Assembly (NCBI RefSeq): GCF_016405965.1
Contig: NZ_JAEFCD010000001.1
Location: 194,431 to 258,430 of the forward strand
Source of the DNA: Alteromonas sp. IB21
GTDB taxonomy: Bacteria; Pseudomonadota; Gammaproteobacteria; Enterobacterales; Alteromonadaceae
Reading direction: 5' to 3'
DNA: 64,000 bases
Part shown: positions 17,176-25,588 of the stretch, one piece after another
Layout: each line of letters opens with the position of its first letter
Position numbering within the stretch: position 1 is the first letter of the stretch
Notes under the pieces: generated by a model
Database searches by the model: none
Told to the model about the DNA's origin: nothing
Seen by the model: the letters and a program-made list of their open reading frames with translations, nothing else
Program-made: the position numbers and the translations under genes

Positions 17176-17925
17176 CTACTGTTCGGTCGAGGAGTTGTTT
17201 AACGTATGCCCTACGCTAATGAGTTGGGCCCATAGCTCACGTTTTTGCGCAGTAGAGAGTTTAAGCGGTGTGGCTGGCAATATAATAGCCGATTCGGTAA
17301 CTGATAGCGTACGGCCAATCATAATAGTGGTAGCCCATTGTGACGGTATACCTAACTGAACACAGGCTAGCTGCAAGTCTTTCAGCCATTGCTGTGACTT
17401 CGCTTTCTGTTCGGCACTTAACGGAATACCTTCTGCCAATGCAGGCCCTTTCGCCTCAGTTGTTTTTATTACAGGTTTTTGCGAAGTAACCATGTTTCCG
17501 TTAGGTGGCAATGTAGCGTGTGCCGAAGATGCCCCCGTTTCGCTTTGCGCTACTCTCGCTTCATTTGCACCGTTTTTTTGAGTTCTTTCATTTAACGGCG
17601 CTTTATGCGTAGGCGTTTGGGCTGTAACAGCGTCTCTGGGCTTCGCTTTATCTTTTGCACTGCCGCCTACGTTTGCTCTCAACTGAGCAAGACGTGACTG
17701 TTTTTCTTCTTGAGAAATTGGCGTTGAAGACGATTTATTTAATGGAACATTTTGGCTGTAGGGTGTTTGTGTCGACGAACTATTTGACGTGCCAAGTGTA
17801 TGGTGTAGAGCGCTGCCTTCTTTCAGGTTTGCCTGTTCTTGCATCTTCGCGTAGGCGTCTTTAGTGATCCACACAGGGATCCCCATTTCTTGTAATACCG
17901 CCTGCTGATATGAAGTAAGAGACAT
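17176..17925 (-). CDS. holD: Probable DNA polymerase III psi subunit with long disordered insert
   Basis: A 249-residue protein whose two ends resemble the psi subunit of the clamp loader: YQQAVLQEMGIPVWITKD at the start (compare the chi-binding N-terminus of E. coli HolD with its LGI..W pattern) and LSTAQKRELWAQLISVGHTL at the end. Psi links chi and SSB to the gamma complex. Between these, residues about 45-160 are a low-complexity stretch rich in Ser, Thr, Asn, Gln, Lys and Pro, which makes the protein nearly twice the E. coli length of 137. Position directly upstream of rimI is the strongest support. Without the neighbour I would call it only hypothetical. Confidence 0.65.
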   Translation of the reverse strand: MSLTSYQQAVLQEMGIPVWITKDAYAKMQEQANLKEGSALHHTLGTSNSSSTQTPYSQNVPLNKSSSTPISQEEKQSRLAQLRANVGGSAKDKAKPRDAVTAQTPTHKAPLNERTQKNGANEARVAQSETGASSAHATLPPNGNMVTSQKPVIKTTEAKGPALAEGIPLSAEQKAKSQQWLKDLQLACVQLGIPSQWATTIMIGRTLSVTESAIILPATPLKLSTAQKRELWAQLISVGHTLNNSSTEQ

Positions 17926-18247
17926 TGCCCAAAAGACCTAAAGTGAATTAAACATCGTTTCCGCCCAGTTTACTAAAGTTGCTGGCCTGATTGAATAGCT
18001 ATCGCGTTCTTTTACCTAGAGTTACCTTTGCGCGAAATGCACGTTATCTCAAATACACTTTATCTAAAATACAATCGCCACAAGTCTATTGGCAGATATG
18101 TAAATATGTTAGGTCTGTAAATAGATAGAACAAGAGCCTAAATAAAGGTATTAAGCAACACAAATTGAAAAAAGTAAGTATGTGAAAGAATAATCTAAAG
18201 GAAAAATTTTTGAGGTTTGAACAAGGCTGTTCACAAAGAAGAGAAAG
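17926..18247. other. AT-rich intergenic region
   Basis: About 320 bases between the holD start and the tRNA-Trp gene. It must contain the holD promoter. I see no convincing ORF, repeat or RNA in it. Confidence 0.4.
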
Positions 18248-18324
18248 TGGCAGGGGTGGAGGGACTCGAACCCCCAACCATCGGTTTTGGAGACCGCTGT
18301 TCTACCAATTCGAACTACACCCCT
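18248..18324 (-). tRNA. tRNA-Trp (CCA anticodon)
   Basis: A complete cloverleaf of 77 bases including an encoded CCA end: acceptor AGGGGTG pairing with CACCCCT, TCGAACTACAC on the plus strand for the D arm, anticodon stem-loop GGTCTCCAAAACC with CCA, and TTCGAGTCC in the T arm. Unlike the common order, secE-nusG does not follow. Confidence 0.95.
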
Positions 18325-18530
18325 AGCGCGATGTGCATTATACGGATGACATTAAAAAGGTAAAGCCTTTTTATCATCACAAATAACTGCATGCTTAATT
18401 AACACGCAATGCGCTGTTTTTTCAATCGAATACTACTGATTTCACCTGATGTTCAACTATGGTTCCAGATTTCTACCCAAAACCACAAGAGGCCCTTTAT
18501 CTGAACTAGTAAGTGTAATTCTCCCCTGCC

Positions 18531-19400
18531 CTATATACCTTTGTCTGCATTAAGCGCAGCAAACCACAAGTCATTGGTAATAGCGACAATCTCGATGTGC
18601 AGCTTAAGTTTCTCGAGTGCCTCTTGTTCATCGATATTCATGATGGCGGCATAATGCTTAACCAGATCACAACTTTCAAGGTCATTGAGTTTATTAATAA
18701 GGCAACAGCTTGCTAAATCAAAATAGCGGTTTCCCATTGCCGCATATTCCCAATCAATAACTTTGAGCGTATTCTCTGTACTGATTAATAGGTGGTTAGT
18801 CAGCAAATCGTTGTGACACAGCACATAGTCGTCATTGTCTTCTTCGCTTTTTATTGCTTTGTTCCGAAACGCCTGCGCCTTTAAATAAAGCTCACTGTTC
18901 ATATCGAGCTGCGCAATATCACGGTAATGCAGCCACCTGGCAGCTAAATTTAACGGTCTAGCGGTTATGGGCAGAGAATGAATACGCGCAAGGGTTTCAG
19001 CCAAAGTATGTACAGAAAGTCTATGAGTGAAATGCGTTGCACTGTTACTGTTGTCTACCCACTGTTCAACCCAGATGGTTTCATCGTCACTCAACCAAAT
19101 CGGCTGCGGCGCAATACCCAATCCATACAGCTGTTGCTGCAAAGCAAACTGATGGGAACGCTCCACACCACTAAAGTCATCGTTGCCCATCCATTTAACC
19201 GCTAAATCGACAAGAGTATTGTCTAGTTTTTGCTGTTTATCACTCTGAAGGTGGCCTTCACTTAAATATGATGAGCCATTCACCGGGTCTTGAACCCGGT
19301 AAACACGATTTACCGCACCAGCGGGGTGTACCGTAATTCTTGCACCATCGGTAATATTAAGCGCCTTTTGCAGCGTGGCGATGATATCCAACCTGTTCAC
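18531..19400 (-). CDS. Phosphotransferase family protein, probable thiamine kinase
   Basis: A protein kinase-like/aminoglycoside phosphotransferase-fold enzyme of about 290 residues. The catalytic loop is CHNDLLTNHLL (near residue 195) and the metal-binding motif is KVIDWEYAAMGNRYFDLA, typical of choline and thiamine kinases. It is the last gene of the riboswitch-controlled thiamine operon, so phosphorylation of imported thiamine, as by ThiK, is the obvious role. The reading frame stays open upstream to 19589, wholly inside the permease gene, so the start is unclear; the GTG at 19400 or TTG at 19391, both overlapping the permease end, are the best candidates. The function is inferred from fold plus context. 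Confidence 0.75.
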   Translation of the reverse strand: MNRLDIIATLQKALNITDGARITVHPAGAVNRVYRVQDPVNGSSYLSEGHLQSDKQQKLDNTLVDLAVKWMGNDDFSGVERSHQFALQQQLYGLGIAPQPIWLSDDETIWVEQWVDNSNSATHFTHRLSVHTLAETLARIHSLPITARPLNLAARWLHYRDIAQLDMNSELYLKAQAFRNKAIKSEEDNDDYVLCHNDLLTNHLLISTENTLKVIDWEYAAMGNRYFDLASCCLINKLNDLESCDLVKHYAAIMNIDEQEALEKLKLHIEIVAITNDLWFAALNADKGI

Positions 19401-20001
19401 CCTGTTTTTTATATTGCACCAGCCACTGATAATAGCCAAACACCGCAAAGCCCACGTAACCCAAGAACAGGCAAGCAGATAGTGCATAACCCACTTGCAA
19501 GTATAAATACGCAGAAGCTGAATTGATGAAGAACCAATAAACCCAATTTTGCAGAATCTTATGGGCCACCATAAATGTGGTGACAACACTCAATAAATTA
19601 ATGCTCGCATCTAATAGTAGGTACTCACTATTAAATTGTGACCCAGCCACTGTAGACAGAAACCAAGCTAGCATTAACATGCTAGGCACGATAAGTAAGT
19701 GTGCCCATAGCGGCCAATGAAGCACTGGCTTAACCTCGCCGTCTTCCGTTCCTTTTGACCACTGATAATAGCCGTATCCCGCCATTATCATATAAAAGAA
19801 ATTAAGCGCCGACTGAAATGGCAAGGTCACCTGCCAAAATAGCCAAGTATAAATCGCCGTACTTACAAAGGCGCATAGCCAACACCAACTATTTTGTTTC
19901 GCCGCTAACAATACGTAAGCAATGGCAAGAACAACCGCTACCCATTCTAATAGCGAAGTAGCGGCAATTTGTGAGGTAAACTCAGAAAGAAAATTAGTCA
20001 T
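19357..20001 (-). CDS. pnuT: PnuC-family permease, probable thiamine transporter PnuT
   Basis: A 214-residue inner membrane protein with about seven segments, the length and topology of PnuC facilitators. Family traits include YVLLAAKQNSWCWLCAFVST near residue 30, the GYYQWSKG motif after the third segment, and YLQVGYALSACLFLGYVGF near the end. PnuC proteins import vitamins (nicotinamide riboside, riboflavin or thiamine), trapped by a kinase. Here the TPP riboswitch, a thiamine-binding protein and a kinase in the same operon point to thiamine. The ATG at 20001 overlaps the previous stop by one base. Confidence 0.85.
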   Translation of the reverse strand: MTNFLSEFTSQIAATSLLEWVAVVLAIAYVLLAAKQNSWCWLCAFVSTAIYTWLFWQVTLPFQSALNFFYMIMAGYGYYQWSKGTEDGEVKPVLHWPLWAHLLIVPSMLMLAWFLSTVAGSQFNSEYLLLDASINLLSVVTTFMVAHKILQNWVYWFFINSASAYLYLQVGYALSACLFLGYVGFAVFGYYQWLVQYKKQGEQVGYHRHAAKGA

Positions 20002-20264
20002 CAAGACGACTTTCTAGATTGCATAGCATCGAAGTTAAGAAACTTGGCCACGAAGATAGCCTGCCCCACTTCTTCATGGGTCCTTTGCATTTCTTCACCA
20101 AGTACTTTCATTACCACACCATAGTCACCGGTAACCTGCGTGCTGGTTGAACTGGTTGAAACCGTGATGTCACTATAGCTATTTAACCTATCTATGAAAT
20201 CTTGAATAGGCGGAATATATTCGTTGACTAAGGGGTACAACGACAGTTCAACCATAACTTGCAT
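20001..20264 (-). CDS. Thiamine-binding protein, MTH1187/YkoF family
   Basis: An 87-residue single-domain protein of the MTH1187/YkoF superfamily (ferredoxin-like fold). Typical features are the opening VMVELSLYPLVNEYIPPIQDFI, the middle VSTSSTSTQVTGDYGVVMKVL and the helix EEMQRTHEEVGQAIFVAKFL. YkoF binds thiamine through this fold. There is no signal peptide, so it acts in the cytosol, perhaps as a buffer or hand-over protein between the permease and the kinase. Good ribosome site (AAGGAAA). It lies 17 bases after the receptor gene and is coupled to the permease gene. Confidence 0.8.
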   Translation of the reverse strand: MQVMVELSLYPLVNEYIPPIQDFIDRLNSYSDITVSTSSTSTQVTGDYGVVMKVLGEEMQRTHEEVGQAIFVAKFLNFDAMQSRKSS

Positions 20265-20281
20265 GCTCGTTTCCTTTTATT

Positions 20282-22372
20282 TTAAAACGCGTACTTAACA
20301 GTGATACCAAACTGACGACCATTACCTATTTGATAATATGGCTCTTCAAAGGCATATTCATCGCGAGGGTCGTTACTGAAACCACCAAACCCTCTGGTGT
20401 AGTACTCGCGGTCAAAGGCATTTTGAATCCATAGCGAGGTCTGCCAATCTCCATATAGCACCACTAACTCTGAATTAACCAGCGTTGTACTTGGTGCGGT
20501 CACATCATGGCCATCAGAAAAACGGTACTCGCTTTTATAGTCTACATCTACACGCCAAAGCATGTTATCGGTAAGTGCGTACTCACTATAAAGATTTGCC
20601 GTCCACTTTGGTGATTGAGCCTGTCTTTGCTCAGAGACTTCAGTGCCGTCTGCAAGCGTATACCCTTCAAACGTTGCGCTTAAGTAACCAACACTCGCAT
20701 CTAGCTGAAAATTATCAGAAGCAAACCAACTAAGTTCTAACTCAGCCCCTTTGTTGGTGCCTAAATCAGCGTTATCGATAATATCCACGAAACCTGCTGT
20801 GCCATCATTACGGGTTATAACGTCAAAATCACTTACCTGCGTATCTTTTCTATCCATGTAGAAAATTGCTGCACGAGCAACCAGGTCAGGCGTCAATAAC
20901 GGGCCTTTTACGCCCACTTCGTAGTTCCAGTTGTACTCTTCATCGAAGAAACGCTGATTATCGTTCACTCTGCTGTCGGGGTTAAACCCTGCGCCCTTAA
21001 AGCCGCGTGAAATACTCCCGTAGTAGAAATGGTCACCCTGTGTATACTGAAGCGCTACTTTACCGCCGACCATAGTGGTATCAAAGGCGCGTGTAAGCTG
21101 ATTATTATCAGCGTAATCAAAATCGTAGATTTCTACTCTTAACCCGGCTACAAGCACTAAATTATCCTTCAAACGGCTTTCTGTTTGTGCATAGATAGCG
21201 GTAGTTGTTGGTGTATATTCACTGGCAAAGTCACTATCAAGGTACGTGTACTGACGCAGTAACTTTTCTTCGGTATTTTTATAAAATACGCCTGCCGTCC
21301 AGTCGGTCATGCCATCAAAAAGCGCGGCACTGTCAGACGACACAAAACGCAACTCACCTGTTTGGGTTTCGACATCGCGATAGTACGCATCAAAAGAGGT
21401 GTAACCCCAGGGGTGAAATCCATTGAATGTCCAATCTTCGTCGTAGCCATAAGCGATGTTATGAGAAGCATGAGTAGCAATAAGAATGAGATCGCCCGCG
21501 GCTGTATTTGTTGTAGAGCGCGCGCTTACCGCATGGGTTTGGTGTTCGTCAAAACCAGGCTCATCGGACAGGGTTTTGTTGTCGTTGTCCAACGAGAACG
21601 CATCATAGCCGTTATCAATATCGTACCAGCGATAGGTTAGAGCAAGGGTAGTTCGGTCGTCTACGCTGCCTTCTACGGCAAAACGCAATGCGGTTTCATC
21701 AATATTATTGGTATCGCTTCTCCCTAAAAACGTGTTTTCTACAAAACCATCACTTCGGTTATGAACCAGCGCAACGCGATACCCCCAATCAGAATTAATA
21801 TCGTCGCCCGTTGCGCCTTCAATACGATAACTGTCTTTGTTACCCACACGGGCTTCAACATAGTCTGGCGCGTCGCTTCCTACCTCATTGCTTGAAAGCT
21901 TGACTGCCCCGGCTAATGCACCAGTACCGTATAGCGTGGCCTGAGGCCCGCGATATACCTCTAGCTGTTTGGTATCAAAAATGATGCCTGCCGCAGCAAG
22001 ACCTGAAAAATCGAATTCATCGACGATAAAGCTCACTGAAGGGTTAATTGGCTCAGCAAACTGGCTACGCTCCCCAATACCGCGAATTTGCACGAAGCGG
22101 CCACGGGATGCGCCAGCAGCAAAGTTCACATTCGGAATACTGTTTAGCACGCTGTCGATATGGCTAGGCTGTCTGCTGCGAAGACGTTCTTGGTCTAAAA
22201 TGGTCGCGCTGGCACTTAACTGGTCGAGTGTGGTTTGACGAAAATCACCTGTTACGACGACTCGTTCAATATCAGTTGACGTGCTATTTGAACTGTTACT
22301 TACATTGGTGCCTTGCGCATAGACTGCTACTGAACTCGCAAGCAATGATAGTGTGAAAAGTGTTTTATACAT
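20282..22372 (-). CDS. TonB-dependent receptor for thiamine (riboswitch-controlled)
   Basis: A 696-residue outer membrane receptor. Signal peptide residues 1-19 (MYKTLFTLSLLASSVAVYA), a TonB box-like DIERVVVTG (about residues 34-42), a plug domain with VLNSIPNVNFAAGASRGRFVQIRGIGERSQF and VYRGPQATLYGTGALAGAVKL, and a 22-stranded barrel ending in the usual C-terminal aromatic (FGITVKYAF). Its leader is a TPP riboswitch and the three genes after it handle thiamine, so the ligand is almost surely thiamine or its phosphate or a precursor. It leads the four-gene operon. Energy would come from a TonB complex, perhaps the one encoded at 25.6-30.5 kb. Confidence 0.92.
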   Translation of the reverse strand: MYKTLFTLSLLASSVAVYAQGTNVSNSSNSTSTDIERVVVTGDFRQTTLDQLSASATILDQERLRSRQPSHIDSVLNSIPNVNFAAGASRGRFVQIRGIGERSQFAEPINPSVSFIVDEFDFSGLAAAGIIFDTKQLEVYRGPQATLYGTGALAGAVKLSSNEVGSDAPDYVEARVGNKDSYRIEGATGDDINSDWGYRVALVHNRSDGFVENTFLGRSDTNNIDETALRFAVEGSVDDRTTLALTYRWYDIDNGYDAFSLDNDNKTLSDEPGFDEHQTHAVSARSTTNTAAGDLILIATHASHNIAYGYDEDWTFNGFHPWGYTSFDAYYRDVETQTGELRFVSSDSAALFDGMTDWTAGVFYKNTEEKLLRQYTYLDSDFASEYTPTTTAIYAQTESRLKDNLVLVAGLRVEIYDFDYADNNQLTRAFDTTMVGGKVALQYTQGDHFYYGSISRGFKGAGFNPDSRVNDNQRFFDEEYNWNYEVGVKGPLLTPDLVARAAIFYMDRKDTQVSDFDVITRNDGTAGFVDIIDNADLGTNKGAELELSWFASDNFQLDASVGYLSATFEGYTLADGTEVSEQRQAQSPKWTANLYSEYALTDNMLWRVDVDYKSEYRFSDGHDVTAPSTTLVNSELVVLYGDWQTSLWIQNAFDREYYTRGFGGFSNDPRDEYAFEEPYYQIGNGRQFGITVKYAF

Positions 22373-22440
22373 AGGATCTCTTGTTCTTATTTAAGAAAAA
22401 AGATCCGGGTCTAACGGCAGGTGATAAGGCTATATTGTGA
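22373..22440 (-). promoter_or_regulatory. Expression platform of the TPP riboswitch
   Basis: Between aptamer and ATG. GGATCT (minus strand 22406-22401) can pair with AGATCC (22379-22374), which lies directly before the start codon and covers the ribosome site; an inner TTCTTA/TAAGAA pairing (22384-22397) extends the hairpin. The overlapping CCGGATC (22408-22402) is also complementary to GATCCGG of the aptamer (22469-22463). The two pairings exclude each other, which gives a translational off switch when TPP holds the aptamer together. Confidence 0.65.
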
Positions 22441-22524
22441 ACCATCCCTACGCCGGTATTATCCGGATCAGGTTTAAGGGTTCCCACACATGTGGATCTC
22501 AGACCGAAAACGGACACCCCTTGG
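22441..22524 (-). ncRNA. TPP riboswitch aptamer (THI element)
   Basis: On the minus strand the conserved blocks appear in order: AAGGGGTGTCCG, then GTCTGAGATC, then ACCCTTAAACCTGATC, then CGGATAATACCGGCGTAGGG. These are the CUGAGA pyrimidine sensor, the ACCUGAUC helix and the phosphate-binding arm of the thiamine pyrophosphate riboswitch. It precedes the thiamine receptor operon by about 70 bases. Confidence 0.96.
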
Positions 22525-22660
22525 TATTGAGTTAAAGCGCTCTGCGTAGAGGCTTCAACATCTGCGACGGAGTCTACCAGTTCGATACTCGCCGTCAAGC
22601 AGATAAGACATTAAGCTAACGTCATAATTTTATATGATATAAGGCATTAGAAACGTGCAG

Positions 22661-23086
22661 CTAGTCTGCGTCGATATTCATATTTAGACGACGGACTTCA
22701 TCGTCAGTCTGTGCCTTTAAACCTTCCAGCGTTTTGCCATGTGCCGCTGGTTGACGGGTATCGGGGTCAACTTTCACGAAAACAATATCATCTGCAAAAC
22801 AAATAGTTTTCTTAGTGGCTTTGTTGCGTACTAGGCAGCTCACAGTAATAGATGTGCGGCCCACCGCCTTGGTTTCTAGACCAAACTCTACGATATCACC
22901 CTGCATAGCCGGTGATTCAAAGCTAATTTCACCGATATGCTTAGTCACCAAACAATTGGTTTCTAACTGACAAATTGCCCAAATAGCAGCCTCTTCGTCT
23001 ATCCATTCTAACGCGCGGCCACCGAACAAAGAATTAGCGTAGTTTAAATCGTTTGGCATAACTAGACGCCGAGAAAGAAAGCGCAT
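22661..23086 (-). CDS. Acyl-CoA thioesterase, hotdog fold
   Basis: A 141-residue single hotdog-fold protein of the YciA/acyl-CoA hydrolase type. MPNDLNYANSLFGGRALEWIDEEAAIWA (about residues 10-37) has the Asn-Asp-Asn catalytic loop region and the long helix with its Asp-Glu pair, and KHIGEISFESPAMQGDIVEFGLE is the central strand set. It hydrolyses acyl-CoA to free acid and CoA in the cytosol; chain length preference is not evident. It is a single gene, divergent from tmcA with 59 bases between starts. A second hotdog thioesterase lies at 63131. Confidence 0.85.
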   Translation of the reverse strand: MRFLSRRLVMPNDLNYANSLFGGRALEWIDEEAAIWAICQLETNCLVTKHIGEISFESPAMQGDIVEFGLETKAVGRTSITVSCLVRNKATKKTICFADDIVFVKVDPDTRQPAAHGKTLEGLKAQTDDEVRRLNMNIDAD

Positions 23087-23145
23087 TCGAATTCCTCATA
23101 ATAAATCGCTACTATAGCGTCAGATTATACCGAAAAAACTGATTC

Positions 23146-25422
23146 ATGGCGCTACCTCAATTACGCGAATGGCTTCTAGCCCCTTATTGTGACAATAACT
23201 CACAGCTAATTCCGCAGCTTCACCGCAGAATGCTGGTTATTTCTGGCAGTGATGAATTTTGTGACGCTGCGTTGTCCAACATCAGAACCTTAACTGATGA
23301 AGTTGCCTCTATACGCATCGCGATTTTTAGTGGTGACGCGTTAAAGGGTAAGAAGCGAAAACAAGTACTTGGCGTCGAGTGTGATATTGCCTTATTGGAT
23401 TGCCGCTATTGCTTTAAGCCAGGTGATGTAATGGCAGTAGCGGGCATTGTAAAGCGTAGTGGTTGTTTAATACTCATTTGCCCAGAATTTAACGAGTGGG
23501 TCGAAAATATATCGGTGCCGTTCTTATCAGAAGGGTTTACGCTCAACCACAGTCGATACCTTTCTCGCTTCATTGAGAACTTGCGTAAAAACCCATACAT
23601 GGGTTTTCATACTGAGACAAAGACTGTTCTTCCCGGTATTTCTATTTACGGCGTAGAACAAGAATCAATTCACACCGAACACACAAATGCCCATTTTCGC
23701 TCTGTTGAGCAAGAGTATGCGTACAACCAACTGCATAAAGCATACATGCGTAATCACCTTAATGCGCTTGTTACAGCGCCAAGAGGCAGAGGTAAGTCAT
23801 CCCTATTAGGCTTATTTATCGATAGCCTTGTTAGAGAAGGTAAGCGCGTACTGCTTACCAGTGAACGTATTGAAAACGTAACAAATGTTTTATCTCGCTT
23901 TACAGAATCTGAAGACGCAGATGACTTGAACGTAAGGCTAGGTACGTCACAAGTGGCAAGTATGGAAACACAACGTGCGGAACAGCAAACTATGCCTAAA
24001 GGCTTGGTTAAATGGGTCCCGCCAGATAGTGAATTGCTTTTTGGCAAAGAAAACAAGAACTATGACCTCGTTATAGTAGATGAGGCAGCGTCTATGCCAC
24101 TTCCCGTTATTAACCGAATAATTGCGTATAACCCACAGTGGGTGTTAAGCACCACACTTTTAGGCTACGAAGGCTCAGGAAGAGGGTTTATTCATAAACT
24201 GATTCCGAACTTACCAAACGGAACTTTACATCTAACGCTGACAACACCTTTACGTTGGTTTGAAAACGACCCTATCGAGGCCTTTTTTAATAACACCTGT
24301 TTGTTTGAAAATTATAACTTGAACGATGTGGATGGAACCGTCTACTCAGAAAGCAGCTCGAAAGATATCAGCGCCATTCTCGGACCAGTAATCTCGCCTG
24401 AACTAATAGCGACATGCGAATTTAATATTTTTTCTTTCGAAAAAATTAACGAAGGCATGCTGCTGCAAATCATGTCTTTGCTTTCACTTGCCCACTATCA
24501 AACCACGCCAGACGATTTCATGCGCCTAATGGATAGCCCAGACGTGCTTGTTGCCTCATTTACGATTAATGGATTTGTACTAGCGGTTGCAATAATAAAT
24601 GTAGAAGGCGGAAGCTGTTTAAGCGATGCAGCATTTGGTATAGCAACGGGCAAACGACGCCCTAAAGGCCACTTAGGGGCACAGCGATTAACACTCCTAT
24701 CAGCCGACGTTAAAGCCGCTACACAACGCTACTGGCGAATTAACCGCATTGCCGTTCACCCGAATCTTCAAAATAAAGGTATTGGCAGCCAACTGGTAAA
24801 ACAAATAGTTAAAGAAGCCCATAAACGCGCTATTGATGCAATATCTACGTCTTACGGAACGACAAATAAACTTGATGGATTTTGGTCTAACAATGGCTTC
24901 GAAATCGTAGATTATGGTCGAAAACCCAATAAAGCCAGTGGTGAAACCAGCGCTTTGGCTGTGTTACCTCTGAACAAGTATACGGGTGAACTAGTTAAAA
25001 AAGTCGTCGCCCTCAAGGCGAGTTTCATTAGTGCTGTCAACCTGCTCGAACTGCCCAATTCTGTTCTTGAAATCTATATAAATAAGCTAAACCACTTTAC
25101 ACAAGGAACGCGAACGCTTGATGATATTTGGCCTATATTGAGTAAATTAGCGAGCGAGGCAAAGCTCCGCTCTAAAGCGATAAGTGACAGGCACGAGACC
25201 AAACGCAGTAACGGCACTGAATTGCGTAATGCTAACCTGTACGTACTGAATAAGCTTATAAAAATAATGAATGCGAATAGTTACATAGTATCACTATTTG
25301 AAGTCTCAAATATGAATATGACGCTTATTAAAGAGGTGCTAGAAAAAAACAGTTTTAAGGTAAATGGGGTGAGAGGGTCAACGGCAGCAATTAGAGCTAT
25401 ATTGCGCTCCGCATTCGAGTAA
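23146..25422 (+). CDS. tmcA: tRNA(Met) cytidine acetyltransferase
   Basis: A 758-residue enzyme that makes N4-acetylcytidine at the wobble base of elongator tRNA-Met, using acetyl-CoA and ATP. Domain order fits TmcA: an N-terminal DUF1726-like domain, an RNA helicase-like ATPase with Walker A APRGRGKSSLLG (about residues 207-218) and Walker B VIVDEAASMP near residue 310, then a GNAT acetyltransferase with RINRIAVHPNLQNKGIGSQL near residue 530 and the tRNA-binding tail. It is longer than the E. coli enzyme (671). It is a single gene with a bidirectional terminator after it. Confidence 0.95.
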   Translation: MALPQLREWLLAPYCDNNSQLIPQLHRRMLVISGSDEFCDAALSNIRTLTDEVASIRIAIFSGDALKGKKRKQVLGVECDIALLDCRYCFKPGDVMAVAGIVKRSGCLILICPEFNEWVENISVPFLSEGFTLNHSRYLSRFIENLRKNPYMGFHTETKTVLPGISIYGVEQESIHTEHTNAHFRSVEQEYAYNQLHKAYMRNHLNALVTAPRGRGKSSLLGLFIDSLVREGKRVLLTSERIENVTNVLSRFTESEDADDLNVRLGTSQVASMETQRAEQQTMPKGLVKWVPPDSELLFGKENKNYDLVIVDEAASMPLPVINRIIAYNPQWVLSTTLLGYEGSGRGFIHKLIPNLPNGTLHLTLTTPLRWFENDPIEAFFNNTCLFENYNLNDVDGTVYSESSSKDISAILGPVISPELIATCEFNIFSFEKINEGMLLQIMSLLSLAHYQTTPDDFMRLMDSPDVLVASFTINGFVLAVAIINVEGGSCLSDAAFGIATGKRRPKGHLGAQRLTLLSADVKAATQRYWRINRIAVHPNLQNKGIGSQLVKQIVKEAHKRAIDAISTSYGTTNKLDGFWSNNGFEIVDYGRKPNKASGETSALAVLPLNKYTGELVKKVVALKASFISAVNLLELPNSVLEIYINKLNHFTQGTRTLDDIWPILSKLASEAKLRSKAISDRHETKRSNGTELRNANLYVLNKLIKIMNANSYIVSLFEVSNMNMTLIKEVLEKNSFKVNGVRGSTAAIRAILRSAFE

Positions 25423-25544
25423 CTTTCTTGGATACTGTTAAGTGAAGTGTCGTTAGATACGTTATTTGCTATCGCCCTTTTTACAAGTCACTTTTACGAC
25501 AGTTCAGTTTCTACTCTAAAGTAATACACTAAAGCTTACGCCAA

Positions 25545-25572
25545 TAAAAAAGCCTCCAAAAGGAGGCTTTTA
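25545..25572. terminator. Bidirectional terminator between tmcA and the TonB operon
   Basis: AAAAAAGCCTCC, four A, GGAGGCTTTTA: a six- to ten-pair stem with a T run on either strand. It serves both convergent units. Confidence 0.9.
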
Positions 25573-25588
25573 TCGCTAATTCCGAGTA

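Noticed and set aside
18086..18277. A 63-codon frame near tRNA-Trp
   Set aside because: Its start lies within the tRNA gene, and the rest is AT-rich without coding features.
22365..22598. A 77-codon open frame upstream of the thiamine receptor
   Set aside because: It lies across the TPP riboswitch; the RNA motif explains the sequence and the frame has no ribosome site or family likeness.
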